Positions 1 through 5,227 are shown, counted from the first letter of the stretch. The stretch is 6,261 bases of DNA from an uncultured Campylobacter sp. (GCF_938045465.1 NZ_CALIBF010000097.1:1-6261), one strand, 5' to 3'. Notes: generated by a model from the letters alone, not told the origin. Program-made: numbers and translations.

Positions 1-364
1 TATCCCCGATATCGCTTCTTATGGATTCTAGTTCATATATTATTTTAAATGGATTATCCGTAACTTTTTTACCAGTATTTTCGTTGTTTATATCTCTTAA
101 ATCGATCTCTATATCTTTACCTTTATAGTGCAAAAGCCATATATCCTCGCCGCTATAGTTCATATCTCTAGGATCTCCGATAGTGATACTGCGCACTGAA
201 AAAAGCCAAATACCTCTTTCTCGATCTATGCACCAACTTCTTGAATTTAAATCTACCCAATCAAGCTCACCCTGATAATACTTATTGCATATCTCATTGC
301 AGGGTTTTAGTAAATCGTATTTCTCGACATCCTCTTTTGAAATACGCTCTGTAACAAACGCCAT
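1..364 (-). CDS. Hypothetical protein, 5' part only (C-terminus beyond left edge)
   Basis: Reading the minus strand from an ATG at 364-362 gives 121 uninterrupted codons to the window edge. A strong ribosome site, AAGGAGGAGAGA, lies directly before the ATG and fixes the start. The protein begins MAFVTERISKEDVEKYDL and has no signal peptide or membrane segment, so it is probably cytoplasmic. Residues 43-54 (SWCIDRERGIWL) look like a compact core motif, followed by an aromatic strand-rich stretch (residues 70-95) that includes DIWLLHYKGKDIEIDL. Cysteines are at 22, 26 and 45. The motif W-x-IDRxR-x-x-x-L reminds me of small hypothetical proteins of about 150-180 residues found in Neisseria, Acinetobacter and similar genomes, sometimes in accessory loci. 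That is memory-based resemblance, not a search result. Function unknown. The coding call is firm because of the start signal and the open frame. Confidence 0.85.
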   Translation of the reverse strand, partial: MAFVTERISKEDVEKYDLLKPCNEICNKYYQGELDWVDLNSRSWCIDRERGIWLFSVRSITIGDPRDMNYSGEDIWLLHYKGKDIEIDLRDINNENTGKKVTDNPFKIIYELESIRSDIGD

Positions 365-423
365 TCTCTCCTCCTTAAGAAATTTAATAATCTTAGATTT
401 TATGATATGTTTATATTCGCCTA

Positions 424-444
424 TGCGCTAATAAATATAGCGCA
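424..444. promoter_or_regulatory. 7-bp perfect inverted repeat upstream of the left-edge gene
   Basis: TGCGCTA (424-430) and TAGCGCA (438-444) are exact reverse complements around a 7-nt AT loop. The element lies about 60-80 nt upstream of the ATG at 364, beside the candidate -10 box at 415-410. That position would suit an operator or a 5' leader hairpin. No T-run follows on either strand, so it is a poor intrinsic terminator. Its regulatory role is inference. Confidence 0.4.
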
Positions 445-651
445 GGAATTAAATTTATAATTAATTTTCGCTTTGAACCGTGCGCAACGCTCGCATTAAA
501 ATTTTTCAAATTCCGAAGCGCAGTTTAAATTTACAGCCGCGGCTCGGCGCGCACTAAAGTGCAAGCCGCCGCCGTATGTTTAAAATCCCACTATAAACTA
601 TGCGGCGCTACGTATTCAAAACCCGCGCATATCAAGCGCTGCGATGACACG

Positions 652-670
652 CCGAGCTATGCGGGCTCGG
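652..670 (-). terminator. Possible terminator hairpin after queC
   Basis: CCGAGC (652-657) and GCTCGG (665-670) form a GC-rich 6-bp stem with a 7-nt loop, starting about 20 nt past the queC stop codon. No U-tract follows on the queC strand, so it lacks a full intrinsic-terminator signature. It may protect the 3' end or assist termination. Weak call. Confidence 0.3.
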
Positions 671-690
671 TAAATTTAACCGCGACGCAC

Positions 691-1812
691 CTAAGCTTCT
701 ATCGCGTAGGGGATTTTATCTTTCGCGCCGGCGCCAGCAAAGCCTTTAAGCCGCAGCAGGCAGCTGTCGCAAAGCCCGCACGCAGCGTCCTCACGCTCGT
801 AGCAGCTCCACGTAAGCTCCAGCGGCACGCCGATTTCAAGCGCCAGCGAGACGATCTGCGCCTTGCTAAGGTGCACGAGCGGGGTTTTGATGCGCGGATG
901 AAAGCCGCGGCTCGTGCCCAGATCGAGCGCTCGCTCAAACGCGCCGATGAACTCCGCGCCGCAGTCGGGGTAGCCGCTGCTATCCTCCTGCACCACGCCG
1001 ATGAAAATCGCGTCGCAGCGCTCCTTCTCGGCGAGCGCGGCGGCGATGCTCAAAAACACGCCGTTGCGAAACGGCACGTAGGTGCTCGGTAGATCCGAAA
1101 ACACGCTCTCGCCGCTTGGCAGTGAAATTTTATCGCTTTGGCTTGGCGATAAAATTTGATTGTTTTGGCTTTGTGGTGAAATTTCACCCCCTGCGTGCTT
1201 GGGTGGAATTTCATCGCCCTGCTGCGGCTCGGCTCCGCTTTGAGATGCAATTTCGCCGTCTTGCAGTGAAATTTTGTCGTCGCGAGCTAAAATTTTGCCG
1301 CTTTGAGTTGGAATTTTGCCGCTTTGCGGTGAAATTCCATTGTACCCGAGTGAAGCTTCACCGCCTTGGGTTAAAATTTCACCGCTCTGCGCGCAGCCGC
1401 CGCTATTTCGCGCCGAATCTGCACCGAGCGGAGCGTCCGCAGGGCTCGCCGAGAAATTTGACGCAGTAAAATTTTGCCCGTCTAGGCGAGCGCTCTTGAA
1501 ATTTGCCACGCTATCAATCTCGGCGCCGACAGAATTTGCCGCGCCGCAAAGCTCCGCCGCGCCCTTTCTGATCGGCAAGGCGCCGTCCGTAAGGGCGCTG
1601 CCGCCGATTTGCGCGATGAAGCGAGCGTCTAAAATCAGCCTCTTTGCGACCCCTAAATCGTCGCAAATTTTACCGAAGCACTCGCGCTCCTTGCCCATCG
1701 TGCGCTGATCGTAGTCAAAGTGCAGCGCCACGATCTCGTAACCTTCGCGCTTCGCGATATAGGCGCAGGTCGCGCTGTCCATGCCGCCGCTGATCACGCA
1801 TAAAGCTCTCAT
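691..1812 (-). CDS. queC: 7-cyano-7-deazaguanine synthase (QueC) with a large repetitive insert
   Basis: QueC makes preQ0 from 7-carboxy-7-deazaguanine, ATP and ammonia in the cytoplasm, a step in queuosine tRNA modification. The PP-loop ATP motif SGGMDS is at residues 8-13 and HFDYDQR at 31-37. After the insert come VPFRN (246-250), SSGYPDC (278-284) and the zinc-site cysteines C337, C345, C348 and C351. The protein has 373 residues, whereas the family usually has about 220-235. The excess lies at about 84-238, between the SALTDGALPIRKG and LPSTYVPFRN blocks, where E. coli QueC has only a short loop. The frame is intact and all visible catalytic motifs remain, so the enzyme is probably active with a disordered hydrophilic loop. 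The ATG at 1812 has AAGGA seven nucleotides upstream. It diverges from ybeY. No preQ1-type riboswitch fits in the short leader. Confidence 0.96.
   Translation of the reverse strand: MRALCVISGGMDSATCAYIAKREGYEIVALHFDYDQRTMGKERECFGKICDDLGVAKRLILDARFIAQIGGSALTDGALPIRKGAAELCGAANSVGAEIDSVANFKSARLDGQNFTASNFSASPADAPLGADSARNSGGCAQSGEILTQGGEASLGYNGISPQSGKIPTQSGKILARDDKISLQDGEIASQSGAEPQQGDEIPPKHAGGEISPQSQNNQILSPSQSDKISLPSGESVFSDLPSTYVPFRNGVFLSIAAALAEKERCDAIFIGVVQEDSSGYPDCGAEFIGAFERALDLGTSRGFHPRIKTPLVHLSKAQIVSLALEIGVPLELTWSCYEREDAACGLCDSCLLRLKGFAGAGAKDKIPYAIEA
1125..1379 (-). repeat. queC insert, block A: 21- and 27-nt repeats centred on AAATTT
   Basis: On the coding strand this block encodes degenerate 7-residue units of form [SDG]-[GD]-[KE]-I-x-x-Q and 9-residue units with the same K/E/Q-I core (roughly residues 142-234). 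At DNA level RAATTY hexamers start at 1125, 1152, 1179 and 1206 (27-nt steps), then at 1269, 1290, 1311, 1332 and 1374 (21-nt steps). Two further slots of the 21-nt ladder hold decayed forms, CAATTT at 1248 and AAGCTT at 1353. The hexamer is read as xAA-ATT-Yxx, giving Lys/Glu/Gln-Ile. Sequence between the hexamers is poorly conserved. Confidence 0.85.
1454..1537 (-). repeat. queC insert, block B: RAATTY sites read in the Asn-Phe/Asn-Ser frame
   Basis: RAATTY hexamers start at 1454, 1469, 1499 and 1532, spaced 15, 30 and 33 nt. Here the hexamer is read as xxR-AAT-TYx and gives Asn-Phe or Asn-Ser (residues about 93-120; units such as QNFTA and SNFSA). This is the register used in the ybeY insert and differs from block A of the same gene. 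The surrounding insert is rich in Ala, Ser, Asp and Gly and is probably disordered. Confidence 0.75.
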
Positions 1813-1866
1813 TTTCGTCCTTTTTTTGCTAAAATTATACGAAAATTTTATAAAAGAGGGGTAAAA
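1813..1866. promoter_or_regulatory. Divergent queC/ybeY promoter region
   Basis: This 54-bp AT-rich spacer must hold promoter signals for both divergent genes unless they are transcribed from further away. On the queC strand a perfect TATAAT lies at 1839-1834, giving a leader of roughly 15-20 nt that contains the AAGGA ribosome site. The ybeY -10 is less clear: TAAAAT at 1830-1835 is one candidate, and TATAAA at 1849-1854 is too near the start. The two promoters therefore overlap, so the genes may interfere with or follow one another. No -35 is evident, as is usual for Campylobacter sigma-70 promoters. Confidence 0.55.
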
Positions 1867-2526
1867 ATGATACTTTGCGAGCAGCCCTATCCCGAAATTT
1901 TAGACGCTATCGCGGCGGAGCTGGGCGGCGGGAGCGTCGAGCTAATTTTTGTGCGCGGCGAGGAGATGCGGCAGCTAAATGCGCAAACGCGAGGCATCGA
2001 TAAGGCGACCGATGTGCTGAGCTTCCCGCTCGATCCTGCGGCGTTTGCGGGCTTCGGCGAGGATTTGGGCGAAGAGAATTCCACGCATGAAAACAGCGGC
2101 TCTAAAAATCAAAACGCTGCGAATTCCGCTAGTGAAAATACAGGCGTCGCGAATTCCGCTAGTGAAAATACAAGCGCCGCAAATTCTGCGAGTGAAAATT
2201 CCAATACCATAAATTCCAAAAATTCCGAGGGCGAAAGTCCTAGCGATGAAAATTTAAAGAATGAAAATTTTGGCGACGAGAATTTCGCTCCCGCGCTGCT
2301 CGGCTCGGTCGTGATAAATTTAGACCTCGTAGAGCTGAAAGCCGCGCAACTGGGGCACGGCAGGGATGACGAGACGGCGCTACTTTTTACGCACGGCATG
2401 CTGCACGTGCTAGGTTACGATCACGAGAGCGACGACGGACAGATGCGCGCCAAAGAGTGCGAGATCATCGAAAAATTTCGCCTTCCAAAAAGCCTGATCG
2501 TGCGAACGGAGGGAAATGAGGAGTAG
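1867..2526 (+). CDS. ybeY: Endoribonuclease YbeY, rRNA maturation factor, with a pentad-repeat insert
   Basis: YbeY is a zinc-dependent single-strand endoribonuclease that acts in 16S rRNA 3'-end maturation and ribosome quality control in the cytoplasm. The family metal motif HxxxHxxxxxH is complete at H176, H180 and H186 (HGMLHVLGYDH). The upstream signature ATDVLSFPL (residues 47-55) and LLGSVVINLDL (144-154) are also present, as is the C-terminal FRLPKSLIVR. The protein is 219 residues long against a usual 130-155. The excess, about residues 64-141, lies between FPL and LLGSVVIN as an Asn/Ser/Glu-rich repeat region, probably a disordered loop. The ATG at 1867 is preceded by AGAGGGG, and the N-terminus MILCEQPY fits family starts. 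The frame is intact, so activity is likely kept. Its transcript converges on the minus-strand array that ends at 2739. Confidence 0.95.
   Translation: MILCEQPYPEILDAIAAELGGGSVELIFVRGEEMRQLNAQTRGIDKATDVLSFPLDPAAFAGFGEDLGEENSTHENSGSKNQNAANSASENTGVANSASENTSAANSASENSNTINSKNSEGESPSDENLKNENFGDENFAPALLGSVVINLDLVELKAAQLGHGRDDETALLFTHGMLHVLGYDHESDDGQMRAKECEIIEKFRLPKSLIVRTEGNEE
2074..2292 (+). repeat. ybeY insert: 15-nt pentad repeat with RAATTY cores
   Basis: Residues 70-119 form ten consecutive five-residue units of consensus x-N-[ST]-x-x. After an eight-residue spacer, three more units of form E-N-[LF]-x-x occupy 128-142. RAATTY hexamers start at 2076, 2121, 2151, 2181, 2196 and 2211, all in one 15-nt register. 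They continue at 2220 and then 2250, 2265 and 2280 in a second 15-nt register. Within the block, 2121-2210 is three 30-nt units; the first two differ at only two positions and both begin with GAATTC. The close match of those units suggests recent expansion. Confidence 0.88.
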
Positions 2527-2570
2527 GCGCTGTATATCGAAAAGGGGCGAGCAAGGCATGCGCGGCGGCC

Positions 2571-2591
2571 TAAAATTCTAATCAAATTTTA
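2571..2591. terminator. AT-only hairpin between convergent genes
   Basis: TAAAATT (2571-2577) and AATTTTA (2585-2591) are exact reverse complements with a 7-nt loop. The element lies 45 nt after the ybeY stop, in the space where ybeY and the minus-strand array converge. An AT-only stem is weak, so a bidirectional terminator role is only a possibility. I see no stronger terminator in 2527-2738. Confidence 0.22.
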
Positions 2592-2637
2592 AAAACGCAG
2601 ATTGGGAAGCAAAAACTACAAGCCCAAAACCGCAGCG

Positions 2638-2715
2638 ATAAAAGGATTTTTAGGATAACTCGCCATGATTTCCCAACCAAAATTTCGCATGCTCAAAATT
2701 TATCAATCGCAACTG
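2638..2715 (-). pseudogene. Decayed 3' fragment of a second copy of the 4544-5092 gene
   Basis: The minus strand here matches the part of the 4544-5092 gene that encodes AIDNFEYAKFWLGNYGEF (residues 154-171). In the right frame the fragment reads FEHAKFWLGNHGEL and then stops at 2652-2650. On the 5' side, one extra A relative to the intact copy (around 2699-2705) throws the AID codons out of frame. Further one-base gaps separate it from the intact copy near the stop. Similarity ends at about 2715, 24 nt before the stop codon of the 2739-3545 gene, so the rest of the copy is gone. It carries no start or ribosome site. I read it as a remnant of an older array duplication or of a deletion. Confidence 0.78.
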
Positions 2716-2738
2716 AATGCGTTTGTATGATTAACTAC

Positions 2739-3545
2739 TTAATGGTAAATTTTTGTATTTAAATACAAATTTCTACAAACGGATGTTTGTGAAACTTTGT
2801 CTTTAAATTTACTAATTTTAATAGAAACCGCTTTAAGACCGTTTATTAAATTTACGGAATCGATAAAAAGCAAATAGTCTTCGTCTTTATATTTTATCGG
2901 TCCGAAATAAATCAGGGTGTTTCCTGCGATCTTGTTTCGATAATCCTCAAAATCTATCCTGCTATGATATGAATCGTTTGAGGGGTCTTTTATAATCTTA
3001 CCGCACTTTTGCGGATCTAGAATATACATAAAATTTGCAAAAGACATCTCGTATAACCGAAAATCTCTATACGTCATAATATACAAAAGCTTATTATCAA
3101 ATTTATACAATGTAAATCCTCTCCCGATAAAGCCGTCTCTAATCGTTTTATTCATATCCATATACCAGCAATCGCCCATATTTTTCTTTAAAACGGGATT
3201 GTTGTAATTCGTCGTATCAAAAACCAGAGGTTTGATTACGCTTATATTCTTCCATTCGAATAGATCGTCGTAAAAGTCATTACAGAAGTCTCTCTCTTTT
3301 GATAAATGCTCTTCATATTCTTTTTTGAGCGTTGCATTTTGTTCTATTCGCCAAAAGCCAACTATTTTTCCGTTGAAAGTGGTTTCTCCTTCTGTCATAC
3401 CGGAAGCATTGCTTCTGACTATTTTCTTATCGTGAGCCTTCCATAAAGCTATTTTTAAATCAAAATGAATTTCTGTATCGCTCGCATCGTATGCATTCGC
3501 AAATAGTGCGAATACGATCATTAAGATAAAAATATGAATCCGCAT
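2739..3545 (-). CDS. Exported protein of unknown function, paralogue 1
   Basis: This 268-residue protein starts with a Sec-type signal peptide: a hydrophobic stretch at residues 4-16 and a likely cleavage after FANA (18). The mature part would be periplasmic or secreted. Four cysteines (88, 126, 181, 257) are kept in the neighbouring paralogue, which suggests disulfides. Residues 67-157 are identical to residues 69-159 of the paralogue. The C-terminal part keeps the pattern YKDxDYLLFID and VCxNxYLNTKxY. The ATG at 3545 is served by TAGGAG, whose TAG is the stop codon of the upstream paralogue, leaving a 12-nt gap. This implies one transcript and possible translational coupling. I do not recognise the family. 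No catalytic motif is evident, and a binding or inhibitor role would be guesswork. Confidence 0.9.
   Translation of the reverse strand: MRIHIFILMIVFALFANAYDASDTEIHFDLKIALWKAHDKKIVRSNASGMTEGETTFNGKIVGFWRIEQNATLKKEYEEHLSKERDFCNDFYDDLFEWKNISVIKPLVFDTTNYNNPVLKKNMGDCWYMDMNKTIRDGFIGRGFTLYKFDNKLLYIMTYRDFRLYEMSFANFMYILDPQKCGKIIKDPSNDSYHSRIDFEDYRNKIAGNTLIYFGPIKYKDEDYLLFIDSVNLINGLKAVSIKISKFKDKVSQTSVCRNLYLNTKIYH
3074..3347. repeat. 274-bp perfect direct repeat, copy 1 (inside paralogue 1)
   Basis: Base-by-base reading finds no difference from 3881-4154, an offset of 807 nt. The edges are sharp: the base before and the base after the segment differ between copies, and the surrounding sequence is strongly diverged. 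It encodes the identical 91-residue core of the two exported paralogues. Identity at synonymous positions shows recent sequence exchange rather than protein-level constraint alone. Confidence 0.95.
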
Positions 3546-3557
3546 AACTAACTGCTC

Positions 3558-4358
3558 CTATTGATAAAGCTTCGTGTTTAAATACGAATTACTACAAACA
3601 GGCATTTGTAAAATACCGTCTTTAAATTTCCTGATTGCGACATTGAGTAATTGACCGCTATGCGTATTGTCAAAATCTATGAAAAGTAGATAGTCTATAT
3701 CTTTATAACGTATCGGTTCGGCATAAAACAGACGCGGTTTATATATAATATTGCCCGGAATTTCTAAATTTACCCTGCTGCGAGGGTTTTTTATGATTTT
3801 ACTACATTCCCGCAGATCTAAAATGTAAGCGAGATTTGCGAAATCATCCGTCTGATATATATAAGAAGTAGTTTTGTAAATCATAATATACAAAAGCTTA
3901 TTATCAAATTTATACAATGTAAATCCTCTCCCGATAAAGCCGTCTCTAATCGTTTTATTCATATCCATATACCAGCAATCGCCCATATTTTTCTTTAAAA
4001 CGGGATTGTTGTAATTCGTCGTATCAAAAACCAGAGGTTTGATTACGCTTATATTCTTCCATTCGAATAGATCGTCGTAAAAGTCATTACAGAAGTCTCT
4101 CTCTTTTGATAAATGCTCTTCATATTCTTTTTTGAGCGTTGCATTTTGTTCTATCTTAAAAAAATAAAAACTCTTGCCGTTAAACGTAGTTGCGCCCCGA
4201 ATCATAGGTTCGTGAAGAGCTTTTCTTACAACTTTTTTATCTTGAATTTTCCATAAAATAGATTCCAGTTGCCATGGCATCGATGGCTGCTTTATATCAT
4301 CCGCTTTTACGAACGATACGGCAAACAAGATCGCTAAAATAAAAGCACGAATTTGCAT
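3558..4358 (-). CDS. Exported protein of unknown function, paralogue 2
   Basis: This 266-residue protein is the upstream member of a tandem pair. The signal peptide has a hydrophobic stretch at residues 5-18 and a likely cleavage after FVKA (19). Cysteines at 90, 128, 185 and 255 match those of the downstream paralogue one for one. Residues 69-159 are identical to it, while the first 68 residues and the last 107 are diverged though alignable (shared ILDxxxCxKIIKxP, YKDxDYLLFID, YLNTKxY). The start at 4358 is supported by AAGGAG seven nucleotides upstream. The 185-bp AT-rich gap before it may hold its own promoter, so it could head a two-gene operon with 2739-3545. The family is not recognised. 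Diverged flanks around a shared core suggest a protein whose ends are under diversifying pressure, which is inference. Confidence 0.9.
   Translation of the reverse strand: MQIRAFILAILFAVSFVKADDIKQPSMPWQLESILWKIQDKKVVRKALHEPMIRGATTFNGKSFYFFKIEQNATLKKEYEEHLSKERDFCNDFYDDLFEWKNISVIKPLVFDTTNYNNPVLKKNMGDCWYMDMNKTIRDGFIGRGFTLYKFDNKLLYIMIYKTTSYIYQTDDFANLAYILDLRECSKIIKNPRSRVNLEIPGNIIYKPRLFYAEPIRYKDIDYLLFIDFDNTHSGQLLNVAIRKFKDGILQMPVCSNSYLNTKLYQ
3881..4154. repeat. 274-bp perfect direct repeat, copy 2 (inside paralogue 2)
   Basis: This is the partner of 3074-3347, in the same orientation and the same codon frame. Because the copies are identical and direct, recombination between them would delete 807 bp and leave one in-frame chimaeric gene with the ends of both paralogues. 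The locus is therefore expected to be unstable. Confidence 0.95.
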
Positions 4359-4439
4359 CCCTTGCTCCTTAAAATGGGATTTTGGAATCCTAAAAGCGTT
4401 TTTTGTTATCGGTTACATAAGCTTATATAACATAATTAC

Positions 4440-4453
4440 TTAATCTGATATAA
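4440..4453. repeat. 14-bp element shared by two upstream regions, copy 1
   Basis: TTAATCTGATATAA occurs here and at 5214-5227. In the direction of transcription it reads TTATATCAGATTAA, about 82-95 nt before the start of the exported-protein gene at 4358. Being upstream of two neighbouring minus-strand genes suggests a shared regulator site or promoter part. In AT-rich DNA a chance match of this length is possible. The rest of 4359-4543 is AT-rich spacer with no gene. Confidence 0.4.
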
Positions 4454-4543
4454 AATATATTATCATATCCGCACAAATACTAATTTATGCATATACCGCC
4501 GATCTATACGGCAGGCTTTCAGTGTTTAAAGCACTAATCAATT

Positions 4544-5092
4544 TTATTCACATTCATGGATATATGGATCTTTTAGGGTAAATTCACCGTAATTTCCCAA
4601 CCAAAATTTTGCATACTCAAAATTGTCAATCGCAAATGTCGCATGGTGCTCGCTGTATACCCTGCGCGATCTGCATTTTTTGCCTTTGTAATCATAGTGA
4701 TCTGATAGCTTTTTATAAAACTCGATGCTTTCGTTATCAAAGTCGTAGCCCAGCGCGATATCTTGATTTCGCCCGTCGTAAAAATGAATATAGTCGAAAT
4801 CGAAGTTATAATAAACCTTGCAATGGCCATTTTCGCCGTTTATTATGGCATCGCTGCAATATTTTTCTAGCTTTGATTTCTCTTTTTCAAACTCATGCCT
4901 TAGCTTGGTTTGCTCAGACGGGTCTAAATTTTGTGTTTTCTCAGTAAAAAATTTCTCTTCATACCCAAGCGCCTTTTGCAATAAAATAGCCGCATATTCG
5001 GCTCTTTTAGAATAAAAATATAGAAAATAAGAGGTATATAGCATAAGGATGAAACCTGCAAAAATCATAAAATTTCTAAGTAGTTTTTTCAA
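4544..5092 (-). CDS. Single-pass membrane-anchored protein of unknown function (TTG start)
   Basis: This 182-residue protein has one N-terminal membrane segment (about residues 8-27) preceded by KKLLR, so the bulk should face the periplasm. Residues 44-78 are charged and probably helical, possibly a short coiled coil. The rest is rich in Tyr, Phe and Asp, with cysteines at 79, 91, 140 and 181 that could pair. The first codon is TTG (5092-5090): AAAGG sits seven nucleotides before it, and MKKLLRNF is a typical membrane-protein start. The ATG at codon 9 has no ribosome site and would cut into the anchor. It lies 185 nt upstream of the exported pair on the same strand, and a decayed second copy of its 3' end lies beyond that pair at about 2638-2715. 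The two gene types therefore seem linked in evolution. I do not recognise the family. Confidence 0.85.
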   Translation of the reverse strand: MKKLLRNFMIFAGFILMLYTSYFLYFYSKRAEYAAILLQKALGYEEKFFTEKTQNLDPSEQTKLRHEFEKEKSKLEKYCSDAIINGENGHCKVYYNFDFDYIHFYDGRNQDIALGYDFDNESIEFYKKLSDHYDYKGKKCRSRRVYSEHHATFAIDNFEYAKFWLGNYGEFTLKDPYIHECE

Positions 5093-5159
5093 ATCGTCGC
5101 CTTTCTATGTTCTATATCGGTGCAAATAGTTTTGCCTCTTTCAAAAAGAGCGATGACTT

Positions 5160-5165
5160 ATTATA
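5160..5165 (-). promoter_or_regulatory. Candidate -10 box for the 4544-5092 gene
   Basis: The minus strand reads GGGATATAATAAG here, a perfect TATAAT about 67 nt before the TTG start. A second TATAAT lies further upstream at 5205-5200. No convincing -35 is present, as is common in Campylobacter. The 280-bp interval 5093-5372 otherwise shows no gene on either strand with a ribosome site. Confidence 0.4.
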
Positions 5166-5213
5166 TCCCCCCGTTAAGATTAAAACGCTGCAATTTGATA
5201 TTATATTTTGATT

Positions 5214-5227
5214 TTAATCTGATATAA
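5214..5227. repeat. 14-bp element shared by two upstream regions, copy 2
   Basis: This is an exact copy of the element at 4440-4453, in the same orientation. It lies about 122-135 nt before the TTG start at 5092, just upstream of the two candidate -10 boxes. Its distance from the start differs from copy 1, so if functional it is more likely a regulator site than a core promoter part. Confidence 0.4.

Larger units (their letters stand above)
365..690. other. Non-coding interval between queC 3' end and the left-edge gene
   Basis: No reading frame on either strand carries a start with a ribosome site, and the minus-strand frames downstream of queC close quickly. The queC-proximal half (about 540-690) is GC-rich with short hairpins; the half next to the left-edge gene (365-540) is AT-rich and contains its promoter region. 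A TATAAA on the minus strand at 415-410, 46 nt before the ATG, is a possible -10 box. I see no RNA gene or gene remnant here. Confidence 0.6.

Noticed and set aside
559..1092. Plus-strand open frame of 177 codons
   Set aside because: It lies antisense over the conserved C-terminal half of queC and non-coding DNA, has no ribosome site and no family-like sequence. It is a shadow of GC-rich queC codons.
1050..1250. Minus-strand overlapping frame within the queC repeats
   Set aside because: Alternative frame of the same repeat block, without a start signal.
1125..1379. CRISPR array
   Set aside because: The repeats are short, imperfect, contiguous and in frame inside queC, without unique spacers of constant length or cas genes.
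1116..1708. Two long plus-strand open frames with Lys-Phe repeats over the queC insert
   Set aside because: They come from the stop-free repeat units read on the other strand. The real frame has flanking QueC motifs; these have neither a ribosome site nor a domain.
1813..1866. preQ1 riboswitch before queC
   Set aside because: The spacer is only 54 bp, the candidate transcription start leaves a leader of roughly 15-20 nt, and no pseudoknot-forming pattern is visible.
2074..2292. Pentapeptide-repeat protein domain of the A(D/N)LxX type
   Set aside because: The five-residue period is real, but the central Leu/Phe is mostly Ser or Thr, so a right-handed beta-helix is not supported.
2109..2399. 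Minus-strand open frame with Phe/Ser repeats opposite ybeY
   Set aside because: Antisense reading of the 15-nt repeats; ybeY has the catalytic motif and the ribosome site.
2752..2769. 18-bp perfect palindrome TTTGTATTTAAATACAAA
   Set aside because: It lies within the last codons of the exported-protein gene and follows from the conserved YLNTK codons; the paralogue has a broken version. A site function is not needed to explain it.
4609..5015. Two plus-strand open frames opposite the membrane-anchored gene
   Set aside because: No ribosome sites. The minus-strand gene has an anchor segment, a supported start and a related remnant elsewhere.
5107..5211. Small plus-strand frame of 34 codons starting ATG TTC TAT
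   Set aside because: No ribosome site precedes it, and it covers the candidate -10 boxes of the 4544-5092 gene.
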